This document shows, piece after piece, positions 45,943 to 54,256 of a stretch of DNA of 61,683 nt. The position numbers were made by a program, and so were the translations under genes. Position 1 is the first letter of the stretch, and each line of letters opens with the position of its first letter. This DNA comes from Sphingomonadaceae bacterium. Its GTDB lineage: Bacteria > Pseudomonadota > Alphaproteobacteria > Sphingomonadales > Sphingomonadaceae. A model generated the notes under the pieces. That model made no database searches and had not been told where the DNA came from. It saw only the letters and a program-made list of their open reading frames with translations. The stretch lies in contig JANYEY010000106.1 of NCBI GenBank assembly GCA_025359685.1, positions 1 to 61,683 of the forward strand, given 5' to 3'.

Positions 45943-45961
45943 GCTTAAGCCCGGCTTAAGC
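45943..45961. promoter_or_regulatory. Paired GCTTAAGC palindromes upstream of the SDR operon
   Basis: Two identical self-palindromic octamers GCTTAAGC (45943-45950 and 45954-45961) are separated by CCG, giving an 11-bp period. They lie 32 bp upstream of the SDR start and 16 bp after the lipoprotein stop. The arrangement suggests an operator for a dimeric regulator of the acyl-CoA operon, or a hairpin ending the lipoprotein transcript. Confidence 0.4.
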
Positions 45962-45976
45962 CGCTGCGGCGCGAAA

Positions 45977-46216
45977 TCAACCGGCGGGTTTGGCTGCGGC
46001 TTTCGGCACTGGTGCGGTTGGCTTACCGGCAGGAGCCGGGTTTTGCGGGTTGGGCATGGCCGCGGGCGGGATCTGCTGGTCCTGGACCATTTGCGCCGCA
46101 TCATCGAGCGTGCGCGCTTCGCCTGCGCTGACCCCGCCCGCGCCTGCGGCATTGTCGGGCTGCGAGCAGGCGGCGACCAGCAACAGCGCCAGCAGCGGGG
46201 CGGCGCCGCGGTTCAT
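45977..46216 (-). CDS. Small putative lipoprotein (Pro/Ala-rich)
   Basis: A 79-residue protein with a short signal sequence and lipobox (LLALLLVAAC, Cys 17). The mature part is SQPDNAAGAGGVSAGEARTL with a DDAAQMVQDQQIPP helix and a Pro/Ala/Lys tail. No domain is recognised. The ATG lies 3 bp after the stop of a second small lipoprotein gene, so the pair is cotranscribed and may be paralogous in type. Confidence 0.72.
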   Translation of the reverse strand: MNRGAAPLLALLLVAACSQPDNAAGAGGVSAGEARTLDDAAQMVQDQQIPPAAMPNPQNPAPAGKPTAPVPKAAAKPAG

Positions 46217-46218
46217 GC

Positions 46219-46455
46219 TCAGGGTTTGGCGCTGGACGTGGCTGCAGGCGCGGGCGTGGAGGCCGCTTCAGCTCCGGCTGCGGCCGAGCTATCTGCCACC
46301 GGCGTGGCATCGGCGGGCAGCCCCTGCACGGTTTCCTCGGCCGGCATTTCCACGTTATCGGGATTTGCCTGTTCCTTGGCACTGTCCGACTTGCCGCATC
46401 CGGCAAGCGCCAGGACCGAAGCAGCCAGGACGGTCAACAGGGCGGAATTCTTCAT
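46219..46455 (-). CDS. Small putative lipoprotein (Ala/Ser-rich)
   Basis: A 78-residue protein with a clear lipoprotein signal (MKNSALLTVLAASVLALAGC, Cys 20), then a disordered mature region rich in Ala, Ser, Pro and Glu (PDNVEMPAEETVQGLPADAT). No fold or function is visible. It is divergent from the methionine regulator gene, with 157 bp between starts. Confidence 0.74.
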   Translation of the reverse strand: MKNSALLTVLAASVLALAGCGKSDSAKEQANPDNVEMPAEETVQGLPADATPVADSSAAAGAEAASTPAPAATSSAKP

Positions 46456-46583
46456 GCAATAACCTCATGCCTAGATGCCAGCGTGCGGATGCAATCGCCG
46501 GCGGATCCGGCAGAGCCTAACCAACCGGCTGCGCTCTGCCAACCGGCAATTCCGCGTAATTCGCGCGATCGCCAGTTGATAAG

Positions 46584-46603
46584 ATATAAAGATTTCTTTA
46601 TAT
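46584..46603. promoter_or_regulatory. 20-bp AT-rich palindrome, candidate operator of the methionine operon
   Basis: ATATAAAGA-TT-TCTTTATAT has perfect 9-bp arms and ends 9 bp before the ATG of the ArsR-methyltransferase gene. It stands out in GC-rich surroundings. ArsR-family dimers bind such inverted repeats, and SahR-type ArsR regulators of the methionine cycle are a known precedent. It is likely bound by the product of the adjacent gene. Confidence 0.7.
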
Positions 46604-46612
46604 GATACCGCA

Positions 46613-47599
46613 ATGCGGATCGATCCCACCTTACGCGCACTGGCGGACCCAACCCGGCTGCGCATCATGCGGCTGCTCGCGGCGATGGAATTGGCCGTGG
46701 GTGAACTGGCGCAGGTGCTGGGCCAAAGCCAGCCGCGGGTTTCGCGCCATGCCCGTATCCTGTGCGATGCCGGCCTTGCCGAACGCCGCAAGGAAGGCAG
46801 CTGGGTGTTCCTGCGCAGCGCGATCGGGCCGGGCCGCGCTCCGCCGCTAGGCGCTGCCGCGGCGCACTTGTTGACGATAGCCGAAGAGAGCGATGCCCAG
46901 TTTGCCGCGCGGTGCAGCGAAGACCGCCGCCACCTCGCCGCGATCCGCGCCGCGCGTGAGGCCAGCGCCGCCAGCTATTTCGCGCGCCACGCCGCCGAAT
47001 GGGATCACTTGCGCGGGCTTCATAGCCCCGATGCTCCGGTAGAAGCCGCGTTGCAGCTCGCGCTTGGGAGTGCAAACCTGGGCGCGCTGCTCGATGTCGG
47101 CACCGGCACTGGACGCATCGCCGAAGTGCTCGCACCGCGCGCCGCGCAGGTCACCGCGCTCGACAACAGCCCGGAAATGCTCCGCCTCGCCCGCGCGCGA
47201 TTGCAGCACCTCGATGCCGGGTCGCTCGAACTGGTTCAGGGCGATTTCACCGCGCTGCCCTTTGCCGACGGGCAGTTCGATACCGTGGTATTCCACCAGG
47301 TGCTGCATTACGCGCAAGCTCCCGAACGGGCGCTCGCCGAAGCGGCGCGCGTCACCCGCCCCGGCGGGACGATCGCGGTGGTCGACTTTGCCGCGCACGA
47401 CCGCGAAGAACTGCGCAGCCAGCACGCTCATGCCCGCCTGGGCTTTTCCGACGAGCAGATGCTCGCGCTGCTGGGCGAAGCAGGCTTCACCGCTGCGCCG
47501 CCTGCCGCGCTTCCCGGCACCCCGCTCACCGTCAAGATCTGGACCGGACAGCGCGGCAACGCACTGGCCCCGGTCCGGGCCAGCAAGGCTGCAGCATGA
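46613..47599 (+). CDS. ArsR-family regulator fused to a SAM-dependent methyltransferase domain
   Basis: A 328-residue two-domain protein. The N-terminal winged helix (IDPTLRALADPTRLRIMRLL, LGQSQPRVSRHARILCDAGL) is of the ArsR type, without the usual ELCVCD metal-binding Cys pair. From about residue 140 there is a class I methyltransferase: LLDVGTGTGRIAEVLAPRAA (SAM loop), TALDNSPEMLRLAR, LVQGDFTALPFADGQFD and VVDFAAHDREELRSQHAHAR. Position at the head of metF-metH and behind a palindromic site argues that it represses the methionine genes in response to SAM or S-adenosylhomocysteine, as SahR does. It overlaps metF by 4 bp. Whether the methyltransferase domain is catalytic or only a sensor is unknown. 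Confidence 0.88.
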   Translation: MRIDPTLRALADPTRLRIMRLLAAMELAVGELAQVLGQSQPRVSRHARILCDAGLAERRKEGSWVFLRSAIGPGRAPPLGAAAAHLLTIAEESDAQFAARCSEDRRHLAAIRAAREASAASYFARHAAEWDHLRGLHSPDAPVEAALQLALGSANLGALLDVGTGTGRIAEVLAPRAAQVTALDNSPEMLRLARARLQHLDAGSLELVQGDFTALPFADGQFDTVVFHQVLHYAQAPERALAEAARVTRPGGTIAVVDFAAHDREELRSQHAHARLGFSDEQMLALLGEAGFTAAPPAALPGTPLTVKIWTGQRGNALAPVRASKAAA

Positions 47600-48474
47600 A
47601 CCAGTTTGCCTCTCTCCCCGGCGACATTTCGGTATCGTTCGAATTCTTCCCGCCCAAGACCGAGAAGATGGAAGCGCAGTTGTGGGATGCAATCACCGAG
47701 TTGGCCCCGCTGGCCCCCAACTTCGTCTCGGTGACGTACGGCGCAGGCGGCTCGACCCGTGAGCGCACGCACGCCACGGTGGCGCGGCTGGTGAAGGAGA
47801 CCGCGCTGGTCCCCGCTGCGCACCTCACTTGCGTCGGGGCGAGCAAGGGCGAGATCGCCGAGGTTGCGCAGCAATACTGGGATGCCGGAGTGCGCCACAT
47901 CGTCGCGCTGCGCGGCGATCCGCCGGCCGAAGCAGGCGGCAAGTTCCTTGCCCATCCCGATGGCTATTCCAGCGCCGCCGACCTGGTCGAAGGCCTTGCC
48001 CGCCAGCACCCGTTCGAACTATCGGTTGCGGCCTATCCCGAAGTCCACCCCGAAGCGGCGAGCGCGGGCGCCGACCTCGACAACCTCAAGCGCAAGCTCG
48101 ACGCCGGAGCGGCGCGCGCGATCACCCAGTTCTTCTTCTCGCCCGAGGCCTATTTCCGCTTCCTTGATGCCGCTTTGGCAGCAGGCATCTCGGTGCCGAT
48201 CGTGCCCGGGATCATGCCGGTGACCAGCTTCGCCGCGATCCGCCGGATGAGCGGCAACACCCAGATCCCGCAAGCCATGGAGCGCATGTTCGAAGGGCTC
48301 GACGATCGCCCCGGCCCCCGCGCGCTGGTCGCCGCCACCGCTGCGGTCGATCTGTGCCGCGAGCTTTATGCCGGCGGGGTGCGCGACTTCCATTTCTACA
48401 CCCTCAACCGCGCCGAGCAGGCCTATGCGATCTGCCACCTGCTCGGTCTGCGCCCGAAGGATAACCTCGCATGA
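47596..48474 (+). CDS. metF: Methylenetetrahydrofolate reductase
   Basis: A 292-residue FAD enzyme reducing 5,10-methylene-THF to 5-methyl-THF, the methyl donor for MetH. Signatures: ISVSFEFFPPKTEKMEAQLW with the catalytic Glu, FVSVTYGAGGSTRERTHATV, HLTCVGASKGEIAEV, HIVALRGDPP, VAAYPEVHPEA, ITQFFFSPEAYFRFLD and VPGIMPVTSFAAIRRM. ATGA overlaps exist at both ends of the gene, with the regulator and with metH part 1, so all are translated together. Confidence 0.96.
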   Translation: MNQFASLPGDISVSFEFFPPKTEKMEAQLWDAITELAPLAPNFVSVTYGAGGSTRERTHATVARLVKETALVPAAHLTCVGASKGEIAEVAQQYWDAGVRHIVALRGDPPAEAGGKFLAHPDGYSSAADLVEGLARQHPFELSVAAYPEVHPEAASAGADLDNLKRKLDAGAARAITQFFFSPEAYFRFLDAALAAGISVPIVPGIMPVTSFAAIRRMSGNTQIPQAMERMFEGLDDRPGPRALVAATAAVDLCRELYAGGVRDFHFYTLNRAEQAYAICHLLGLRPKDNLA

Positions 48475-49517
48475 CCCCGCGCGAACTGCTGCTGCAAGAG
48501 GCCGCCAAAGCGATCCTGATCAAGGACGGTCCTTACGGGACCGCGATCCAGGCCGCTGGTTTGGACGAAGCGGGCTATCGCGGCGATACCGGGCTGGCCG
48601 ACGACCAGAAGGGCAACAACGATCTGGTCAACCTGACCCAGCCCGCGCTGATCGCCTCGATCTGCCAGGCCTATATCGACGCCGGGGCGCGCGTGCTGGC
48701 GACCAACAGCTTCAACGCCAACCGCATCAGCCAAGCCGATTACGGCGCCGAACACCTGGTCCGCGATATCAACGTGGCAGCCGCGCGGGTGATCCGCGAA
48801 ACTGTCGACGCGGCCAACGCGAAGGATGGCGTCATCCGCTTTGTCGTCGGCGCGCTTGGCCCGACCAACAAGACGCTGTCGCTCTCGCCCGACGTCAATG
48901 ATCCAGGCTACCGCGAGGTTGATTTCGATACCGTGGCCGAGGTCTACCGCGAACAGGCCGCCGCGCTGATCGAAGGCGGCGCCGATTACATCCTGATTGA
49001 AACGGTGTTCGATACGCTCAACGCCAAGGCCGCGATCTTCGGGGTCAAGGCGCTTGAGGTCGAGCTCGGCCGCGATGTCCCGCTGATGCTGTCGATGACG
49101 CTGACCGACTTGTCGGGCCGCAACCTCTCCGGCCACACGGTCGAGGCGTTCTGGCACTCGGTGCGCCATGCCCGTCCGGTCACCGTCGGGCTCAATTGCA
49201 GCTTCGGCGCAACCCAGCTGCGCCCGCACGTGCGGCTGCTCAGCGGAATCGCCGATTGCCTGCTGATGGCCTACCCCAACGCTGGGCTGCCCAACGATCT
49301 TGGCGAATACGACGAGCTTCCCGAAGAAACCGCCGCGCTGGTCCGCGAATGGGCCGAGGCCGGACAAGTCAACATTCTGGGCGGTTGCTGCGGAAATACA
49401 CCGGCGCACATCGCGGCGATGGCACGGGCTGTGAAGGGCCTCGTCCCGCGCAGAGTGCCAACGCTGGAGCCGGTTACCCGACTGGCAGGTCTCGAGCCGT
49501 TCGTGATGGCGGCCTAA
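48471..49517 (+). CDS. metH: Methionine synthase, homocysteine-binding subunit (split MetH part 1)
   Basis: A 348-residue protein equal to the first module of cobalamin-dependent methionine synthase. It contains the Zn-binding cysteines in [14 protein letters not shown] and in [14 protein letters not shown], with the N-terminal DGPYGTAIQ and [17 protein letters not shown]. It activates homocysteine for methyl transfer. In E. coli this module is fused to the rest of MetH; here it is a separate gene that ends 3 bp before the second part, an arrangement known in other alphaproteobacteria. Confidence 0.94.
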   Translation: MTPRELLLQEAAKAILIKDGPYGTAIQAAGLDEAGYRGDTGLADDQKGNNDLVNLTQPALIASICQAYIDAGARVLATNSFNANRISQADYGAEHLVRDINVAAARVIRETVDAANAKDGVIRFVVGALGPTNKTLSLSPDVNDPGYREVDFDTVAEVYREQAAALIEGGADYILIETVFDTLNAKAAIFGVKALEVELGRDVPLMLSMTLTDLSGRNLSGHTVEAFWHSVRHARPVTVGLNCSFGATQLRPHVRLLSGIADCLLMAYPNAGLPNDLGEYDELPEETAALVREWAEAGQVNILGGCCGNTPAHIAAMARAVKGLVPRRVPTLEPVTRLAGLEPFVMAA

Positions 49518-49520
49518 TCG

Positions 49521-52139
49521 ATGGCGACTGCACCCTCCTCGGCCCGCTTCGTCAACGTCGGCGAACGCACCAATGTCACTGGCTCGGCCGCGTTCAAGAA
49601 GCTCGTGCTTGCGGGCGACTACGCCAAGGCGGTCGAGGTCGCGCGAAATCAGGTGGATAACGGCGCGCAGATCATCGACGTCAACATGGACGAAGGGCTG
49701 CTTGACGCGGTCTTTGCCATGACCACCTTCCTCAAGCTGATCGCCGCCGAGCCTGACATCGCGCGGGTTCCGGTGATGATCGACAGCTCGAAGTGGGAGG
49801 TGATCGAGGCCGGACTCAAATGCGTGCCGGGCAAGCCGATCGTCAATTCGATCAGCATGAAGGAAGGCGAAGAGGCCTTCCTCGGCCACGCGCGCAAATG
49901 CATGGCTTATGGCGCCGCAGTGGTGGTCATGGCCTTCGACGAGAAGGGCCAGGCCGACACCAAAGAGCGCAAGGTCGAGATCTGCGCGCGGGCCTATGAC
50001 CTGCTCACCGGAATCGGTTTCCCGCCCGAGGACATCATCTTCGATCCCAACGTGTTCGCAGTGGCGACGGGGATCGAGGAGCACAACAATTACGGGGTAG
50101 ATTTCATCGAGGCCACGCGCGAAATCAAGGCGCGCTGCCCGCACGTTCATATCTCGGGCGGGCTCTCCAACCTGTCATTCTCGTTCCGCGGCAACGAGCC
50201 GGTGCGCCGCGCGATGCATTCGGTGTTCCTCTACCACGCAATCCCCGCTGGCATGGACATGGCGATCGTCAACGCCGGGCAATTGGACGTCTACGACACG
50301 ATCGATCCCGAACTGCGCGAGCTGTGCGAGGACGTGGTGCTCAATCGCCGGGCTGACGCTACCGACCGGCTGGTCACGCTCGCTGAAAAGTTCCGCGGTA
50401 CTTCGCCCGAAGCCGAGAAGCAGGCCGAGGAATGGCGCGGCTGGGACGTGGTCCGGCGGCTCGAACATGCCTTGGTCAAGGGCATCGACATGTATGTGGT
50501 CGAGGATACCGAGGAGGCCCGGCAGGAAGTTTTCGCACGCGGCGGCCGACCGATCGAGGTGATCGAAGGCCCCTTGATGGAAGGCATGAACACCGTCGGC
50601 GACCTGTTCGGCGCGGGCAAGATGTTCCTGCCGCAAGTGGTCAAATCGGCCCGCGTGATGAAGAAGGCGGTCGCGCACCTGATCCCGTTCATCGAAGCTT
50701 CCAAGGAAGTCGGGGCCCGGCCCAAGGGCAAGATCGTCATGGCCACGGTCAAGGGCGACGTCCACGATATCGGCAAGAACATCGTTGGCGTGGTGCTGCA
50801 ATGCAACGGCTACGAAGTGATCGACCTTGGCGTCATGGTGCCGTGGCCCAAGATCCTCGAAGTCGCGCAGACCGAGGATGCCGACATGATCGGGCTATCG
50901 GGCCTGATCACGCCGTCGCTCGACGAAATGGTCACCGTCGCCGAGGAAATGAAGCGCGCCGGCTTCACCATGCCGCTGCTGATCGGCGGGGCGACTACCA
51001 GCAAGGTCCACACCGCGCTCAGGATCGACCCGGCTTACGATGGTCCGGTGCTCCACGTGCTCGACGCAAGCCGCGCGGTCGGGGTGGCGAGCCAGCTGTT
51101 GTCCGATACCCAGCGCGATCCGTTGGTGGCCGCGACCGCCGCCGAGTACCAAAAGGTTCGCGAAGCGCGCGAGGGCAAAGCGCAGAGCGTGCTGCTCCCG
51201 ATTGAGGAAGCGCGGGCCAATTTCTACGACGCGTTCATGTCCGACAAGCCCGCCCCGCCCGAGCAGCCCGGCGTGCACGTCTTCCCCGACTGGGACCTGA
51301 CGGACCTTCGGCAGGTCATCGACTGGACCCCGTTCTTCCGCGCGTGGGAATTGCACGGCAACTACCCCGCCATCCTGTCCGACGAGGTGGTCGGCGAGAC
51401 CGCGCGCAGCCTCAAGGCCGATGCCGATGCGATGCTTGACCAGATCATCGGCGAGAAGTGGCTGACTGCGAAGGGCGTGGCCGGGCTGTGGCCCTGCGCC
51501 CGCGAAGGCGATGACGTCTTGCTGCACCTCGAAGGCGAGGTGCTGCCGCTGCGCATCCCGTTCCTGCGCCAGCAGATCAAGAAGAGCCGCGACCGGGCCA
51601 ACATGTGCCTGGCCGATTTCATCGATCTGGCGGGTGACTGGATTGGCGGTTTCGCGGTCGGCATCCACGGCATCGAACCGCATATCGAACGCTTCCGCGC
51701 CGACCGCGATGACTACAGCGATATCCTGCTGAAAGCGCTGGCCGACCGCTTTGCGGAAGCCTTTGCCGAACGGCTGCACCAGCACGTCCGCACCACGTTG
51801 TGGGGCTATGCGCCGGGCGAGCAGCTCACCAACGATGCGCTGATCAAGGAAGAATACCGCGGCATCCGGCCCGCGCCGGGCTATCCCGCGTGCCCTGATC
51901 ACTCGTTGAAGCCAATCCTGTTCGACCTGCTCAAGGCGCAGGAAAACGCCGGGATCGTGCTCACTGAAAGCCAGGCGATGCTGCCGACTTCGGCGGTCTC
52001 GGGGTTCTATTTCGGCCACCCCGAAAGCCAGTACTTCGGCGTCGCCCGGATCGGCCGCGACCAGCTCGAAGAATACGCCGTGCGGCGGGGGATTCCGCTC
52101 GCCGAAGCAGAGCGCTGGCTGCGACCCAATCTGGATTAG
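49521..52139 (+). CDS. metH: Methionine synthase, folate- and cobalamin-binding subunit with activation domain (split MetH part 2)
   Basis: An 872-residue protein holding the remaining MetH modules in order. The pterin-binding barrel comes first ([38 protein letters not shown]-like [10 protein letters not shown]). Next is the cobalamin cap and Rossmann domain, with the cobalt ligand His in [20 protein letters not shown] near 415. Last is the SAM-dependent reactivation domain ([36 protein letters not shown]). It transfers a methyl group from methyl-THF via B12 to homocysteine bound on the part-1 protein. It is the last gene of the methionine operon. Confidence 0.95.
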   Translation: MATAPSSARFVNVGERTNVTGSAAFKKLVLAGDYAKAVEVARNQVDNGAQIIDVNMDEGLLDAVFAMTTFLKLIAAEPDIARVPVMIDSSKWEVIEAGLKCVPGKPIVNSISMKEGEEAFLGHARKCMAYGAAVVVMAFDEKGQADTKERKVEICARAYDLLTGIGFPPEDIIFDPNVFAVATGIEEHNNYGVDFIEATREIKARCPHVHISGGLSNLSFSFRGNEPVRRAMHSVFLYHAIPAGMDMAIVNAGQLDVYDTIDPELRELCEDVVLNRRADATDRLVTLAEKFRGTSPEAEKQAEEWRGWDVVRRLEHALVKGIDMYVVEDTEEARQEVFARGGRPIEVIEGPLMEGMNTVGDLFGAGKMFLPQVVKSARVMKKAVAHLIPFIEASKEVGARPKGKIVMATVKGDVHDIGKNIVGVVLQCNGYEVIDLGVMVPWPKILEVAQTEDADMIGLSGLITPSLDEMVTVAEEMKRAGFTMPLLIGGATTSKVHTALRIDPAYDGPVLHVLDASRAVGVASQLLSDTQRDPLVAATAAEYQKVREAREGKAQSVLLPIEEARANFYDAFMSDKPAPPEQPGVHVFPDWDLTDLRQVIDWTPFFRAWELHGNYPAILSDEVVGETARSLKADADAMLDQIIGEKWLTAKGVAGLWPCAREGDDVLLHLEGEVLPLRIPFLRQQIKKSRDRANMCLADFIDLAGDWIGGFAVGIHGIEPHIERFRADRDDYSDILLKALADRFAEAFAERLHQHVRTTLWGYAPGEQLTNDALIKEEYRGIRPAPGYPACPDHSLKPILFDLLKAQENAGIVLTESQAMLPTSAVSGFYFGHPESQYFGVARIGRDQLEEYAVRRGIPLAEAERWLRPNLD

Positions 52140-52238
52140 TCGCTGATTGCGCACACGTGGTCAAACCCCAATACCCGGCTAGCTTTTTACTTTGATCGCG
52201 CTAGCTTGCGTCCCTTGAACACCAAAGGGGGACAGGTG

Positions 52239-53027
52239 ATGGAAGGTTATAGTTTCGGACGGGCACTATCGCGGGCCTTCGGGCTGGTGCGGGATGGGCT
52301 GCCTACGGTCGGCATCTTCATGCTGGTGATCCAGATCGTCAGCACAGCACTCAATTTCGTCCTGCAAGGCCAGCTCGCCGGGCAAATTCGAGAGAATCTG
52401 GCTGCGGGTGAAACATTGAGCGGGCCGCTCGTGATGTTTGGCCAGCCGCTCTATTGGCTGGTCGTTGCCATCTCCTTCGTCCTTGCCGTGGTCGTCTATA
52501 CCGGGTCGATTTATGGCTACCTCGCGGTCGAACGCGGCGCGCCGGCTTCGATCGGTGAGTGCTTCTCGGCCGGTCTTGGCAAATTCCTCCCCGGCCTCGG
52601 CCTGCTGATCCTCTGGTTCCTGGGGGTCGGCGTGGGCTGGATGCTGCTCTTCGTTCCCGGCATTATGCTGATGACGGCGTGGAGCGCGGCCCTGCCGGTA
52701 TTGGTCGCCGAAAATCGCGGCGTGACCGACAGCTTCGGCCGCAGCCGCGCCTTGACCAAGGGCTATCGCTGGCCGATCTTCGGCACCCTGGTGGTCGCCT
52801 TGCTGGTGATTTATGCGCCGGTTCTCGTGTTCGGCGGAGCATTCATGGCAACGTCGACCGGGATGCTGACCGGGCAGGCGCCCTCGCTGCTGTTCATGAT
52901 TATCACCGCTGGCTACGGCTGGCTGGTCGGCATGTTCATCAATGCCCTGATCACGTCGATCTATCTCGATTGCCGCCTCGCCAAGGAGGGCGGTACCAGC
53001 GGCCAGTTGACCGACGTATTCGAATGA
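52239..53027 (+). CDS. Multipass membrane protein (glycerophosphodiesterase membrane-domain-like)
   Basis: A 262-residue membrane protein. GGGGGACAGG precedes ATG 52239. About six hydrophobic segments are seen, including FMLVIQIVSTALNFVL, YWLVVAISFVLAVVVYTG, LPGLGLLILWFLGVGVGWML, FGTLVVALLVIYAPVLVFGG and MIITAGYGWLVGMFINALI. The motif LLFVPGIMLMTAWSAALPVL, then VTDSFGRSRALTKGYRW, is common to DUF975/GlpQ-membrane-domain-like proteins of unknown role. Its stop overlaps the serine hydrolase ATG (ATGA). Two GCTAGCTT repeats (near 52172 and 52200) lie in its upstream region. Confidence 0.78.
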   Translation: MEGYSFGRALSRAFGLVRDGLPTVGIFMLVIQIVSTALNFVLQGQLAGQIRENLAAGETLSGPLVMFGQPLYWLVVAISFVLAVVVYTGSIYGYLAVERGAPASIGECFSAGLGKFLPGLGLLILWFLGVGVGWMLLFVPGIMLMTAWSAALPVLVAENRGVTDSFGRSRALTKGYRWPIFGTLVVALLVIYAPVLVFGGAFMATSTGMLTGQAPSLLFMIITAGYGWLVGMFINALITSIYLDCRLAKEGGTSGQLTDVFE

Positions 53028-54229
53028 TCCGACGCCTGCTCGGAGCGGCGGCGATGCTTGTCGCCGCTCCGGTGTCGGCGCAATTGGCCGCGCCGCCTCC
53101 GGCAAGTGTCGCGGTCGCCTTCGATAGTTTGCATATCCGGCCGGTGCTGGCCGAAGGTGAGGCCGATCGCCGAACGCACCGGCTGGTAACCGCCGACGAT
53201 CCGGTGCGGATCGCCTCGATTTCCAAGCTAGTCACTGCGCTTGGCGTGATGCGACTGGTCGATGCTGGCAAACTAAATCTCGACCGCGATGTGTCGGACT
53301 ATCTCGGTTTCCGGCTGCGCAATCCGGCCTTCCCGGACAAGCCGATCACCCTGCGGCTGCTGCTCTCGCACCAGTCGAGCCTGCTCGACGGCGAGGACCG
53401 CTACATCATCCCGCTGGGCGAGACGCTGGAGCACCGGCTGGCTGAACCCGCCCTTTGGGATCCCGCTCATGCCCCCGGATCGGGCTGGTTCCACTATACC
53501 AACCTCAACTTTCCGGTGGTGGCGAGCGTGATGGAGCGGGTCACCGGCGAACGCTTCGACCGGCTCATGCAGCGGCTGGTCCTGAAGCCGCTGAAGCTTG
53601 AGGCCTGCTTCAACTGGTCGGGCTGCGCGCCGGCGATAGCAGCCCATGCGGCCGTGCTCTACCGCGCCAACGGCGAGGTCGCCAAGGATGACCTGCAAGG
53701 ACTGATCCCGGCTTGCCCGGTGGTCACCGGGCCAGGCGGCGCTTGCGACCTGTCAGGCTACAAGCCGGGCGATAACGGTGCGCTGTTTTCCCCTCAGGGC
53801 GGCCTCAGGATTTCGATGCGCGGCCTGGCGAAGATCGGCCAGCTGCTTGCGCGTGGCGGCAAAGGGTTTGTCAGCCATAAGGCTTTTGCCGAAATGACCG
53901 AGCCCGAATGGCGTTTCGATGGCGGCAATGGCCTGGGTGAAGACGGCACTGCGAGCGGTTTTTTCTGCGGTTATGGCCTTGCCGTACACACAATCGGTGC
54001 GGGCGGCCCCGGCTGCCACGATGACCTGTTCGGCGATGGCCGCGTGCGGCTGGGCCATTCGGGCGATGCCTATGGGCTGAAGTCCGGGTTATGGGTCGAC
54101 CCCGCAACCGGGCGCGGCCTTGCCTTCTTCACCAGCGCAGTGGCGGACGACGCGCCCACGGGCCGCAGCGCCTTTACCGCCGCAGAAGAGGCCATTGTGG
54201 ACAGATCGGCCAAGGTTCCCTTTCGCTGA
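53024..54229 (+). CDS. Exported serine hydrolase (beta-lactamase class C / penicillin-binding fold)
   Basis: A 401-residue protein with a signal peptide (MIRRLLGAAAMLVAAPVSAQ). Motif 1 SxxK is SISK at 65-68 (RIASISKLVTALGVM), motif 2 Yxx is YTN near 158 in GWFHYTNLNFPVVASVMERV, and motif 3 is the HSG triad in LGHSGDAYGLKSGLWVD. This is the class C beta-lactamase-like peptidase/esterase family (Pfam Beta-lactamase). Most members are D-aminopeptidases or esterases and not resistance enzymes. It is coupled to the upstream membrane protein gene. Confidence 0.88.
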   Translation: MIRRLLGAAAMLVAAPVSAQLAAPPPASVAVAFDSLHIRPVLAEGEADRRTHRLVTADDPVRIASISKLVTALGVMRLVDAGKLNLDRDVSDYLGFRLRNPAFPDKPITLRLLLSHQSSLLDGEDRYIIPLGETLEHRLAEPALWDPAHAPGSGWFHYTNLNFPVVASVMERVTGERFDRLMQRLVLKPLKLEACFNWSGCAPAIAAHAAVLYRANGEVAKDDLQGLIPACPVVTGPGGACDLSGYKPGDNGALFSPQGGLRISMRGLAKIGQLLARGGKGFVSHKAFAEMTEPEWRFDGGNGLGEDGTASGFFCGYGLAVHTIGAGGPGCHDDLFGDGRVRLGHSGDAYGLKSGLWVDPATGRGLAFFTSAVADDAPTGRSAFTAAEEAIVDRSAKVPFR

Positions 54230-54256
54230 GCTTGCGACCCGGCTAGGCCCCGGCGC

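Noticed and set aside
52165..52210. GCTAGCTT direct repeats before the membrane-protein gene as an operator
   Set aside because: Two 8-bp copies at a non-helical spacing near the start of one gene; too weak to call without conservation.
53024..54229. Antibiotic-resistance class C beta-lactamase
   Set aside because: It shares only the general SxxK/Yxx/HSG fold. The specific AmpC motif KTG is replaced by HSG, pointing to an esterase or peptidase-like hydrolase.
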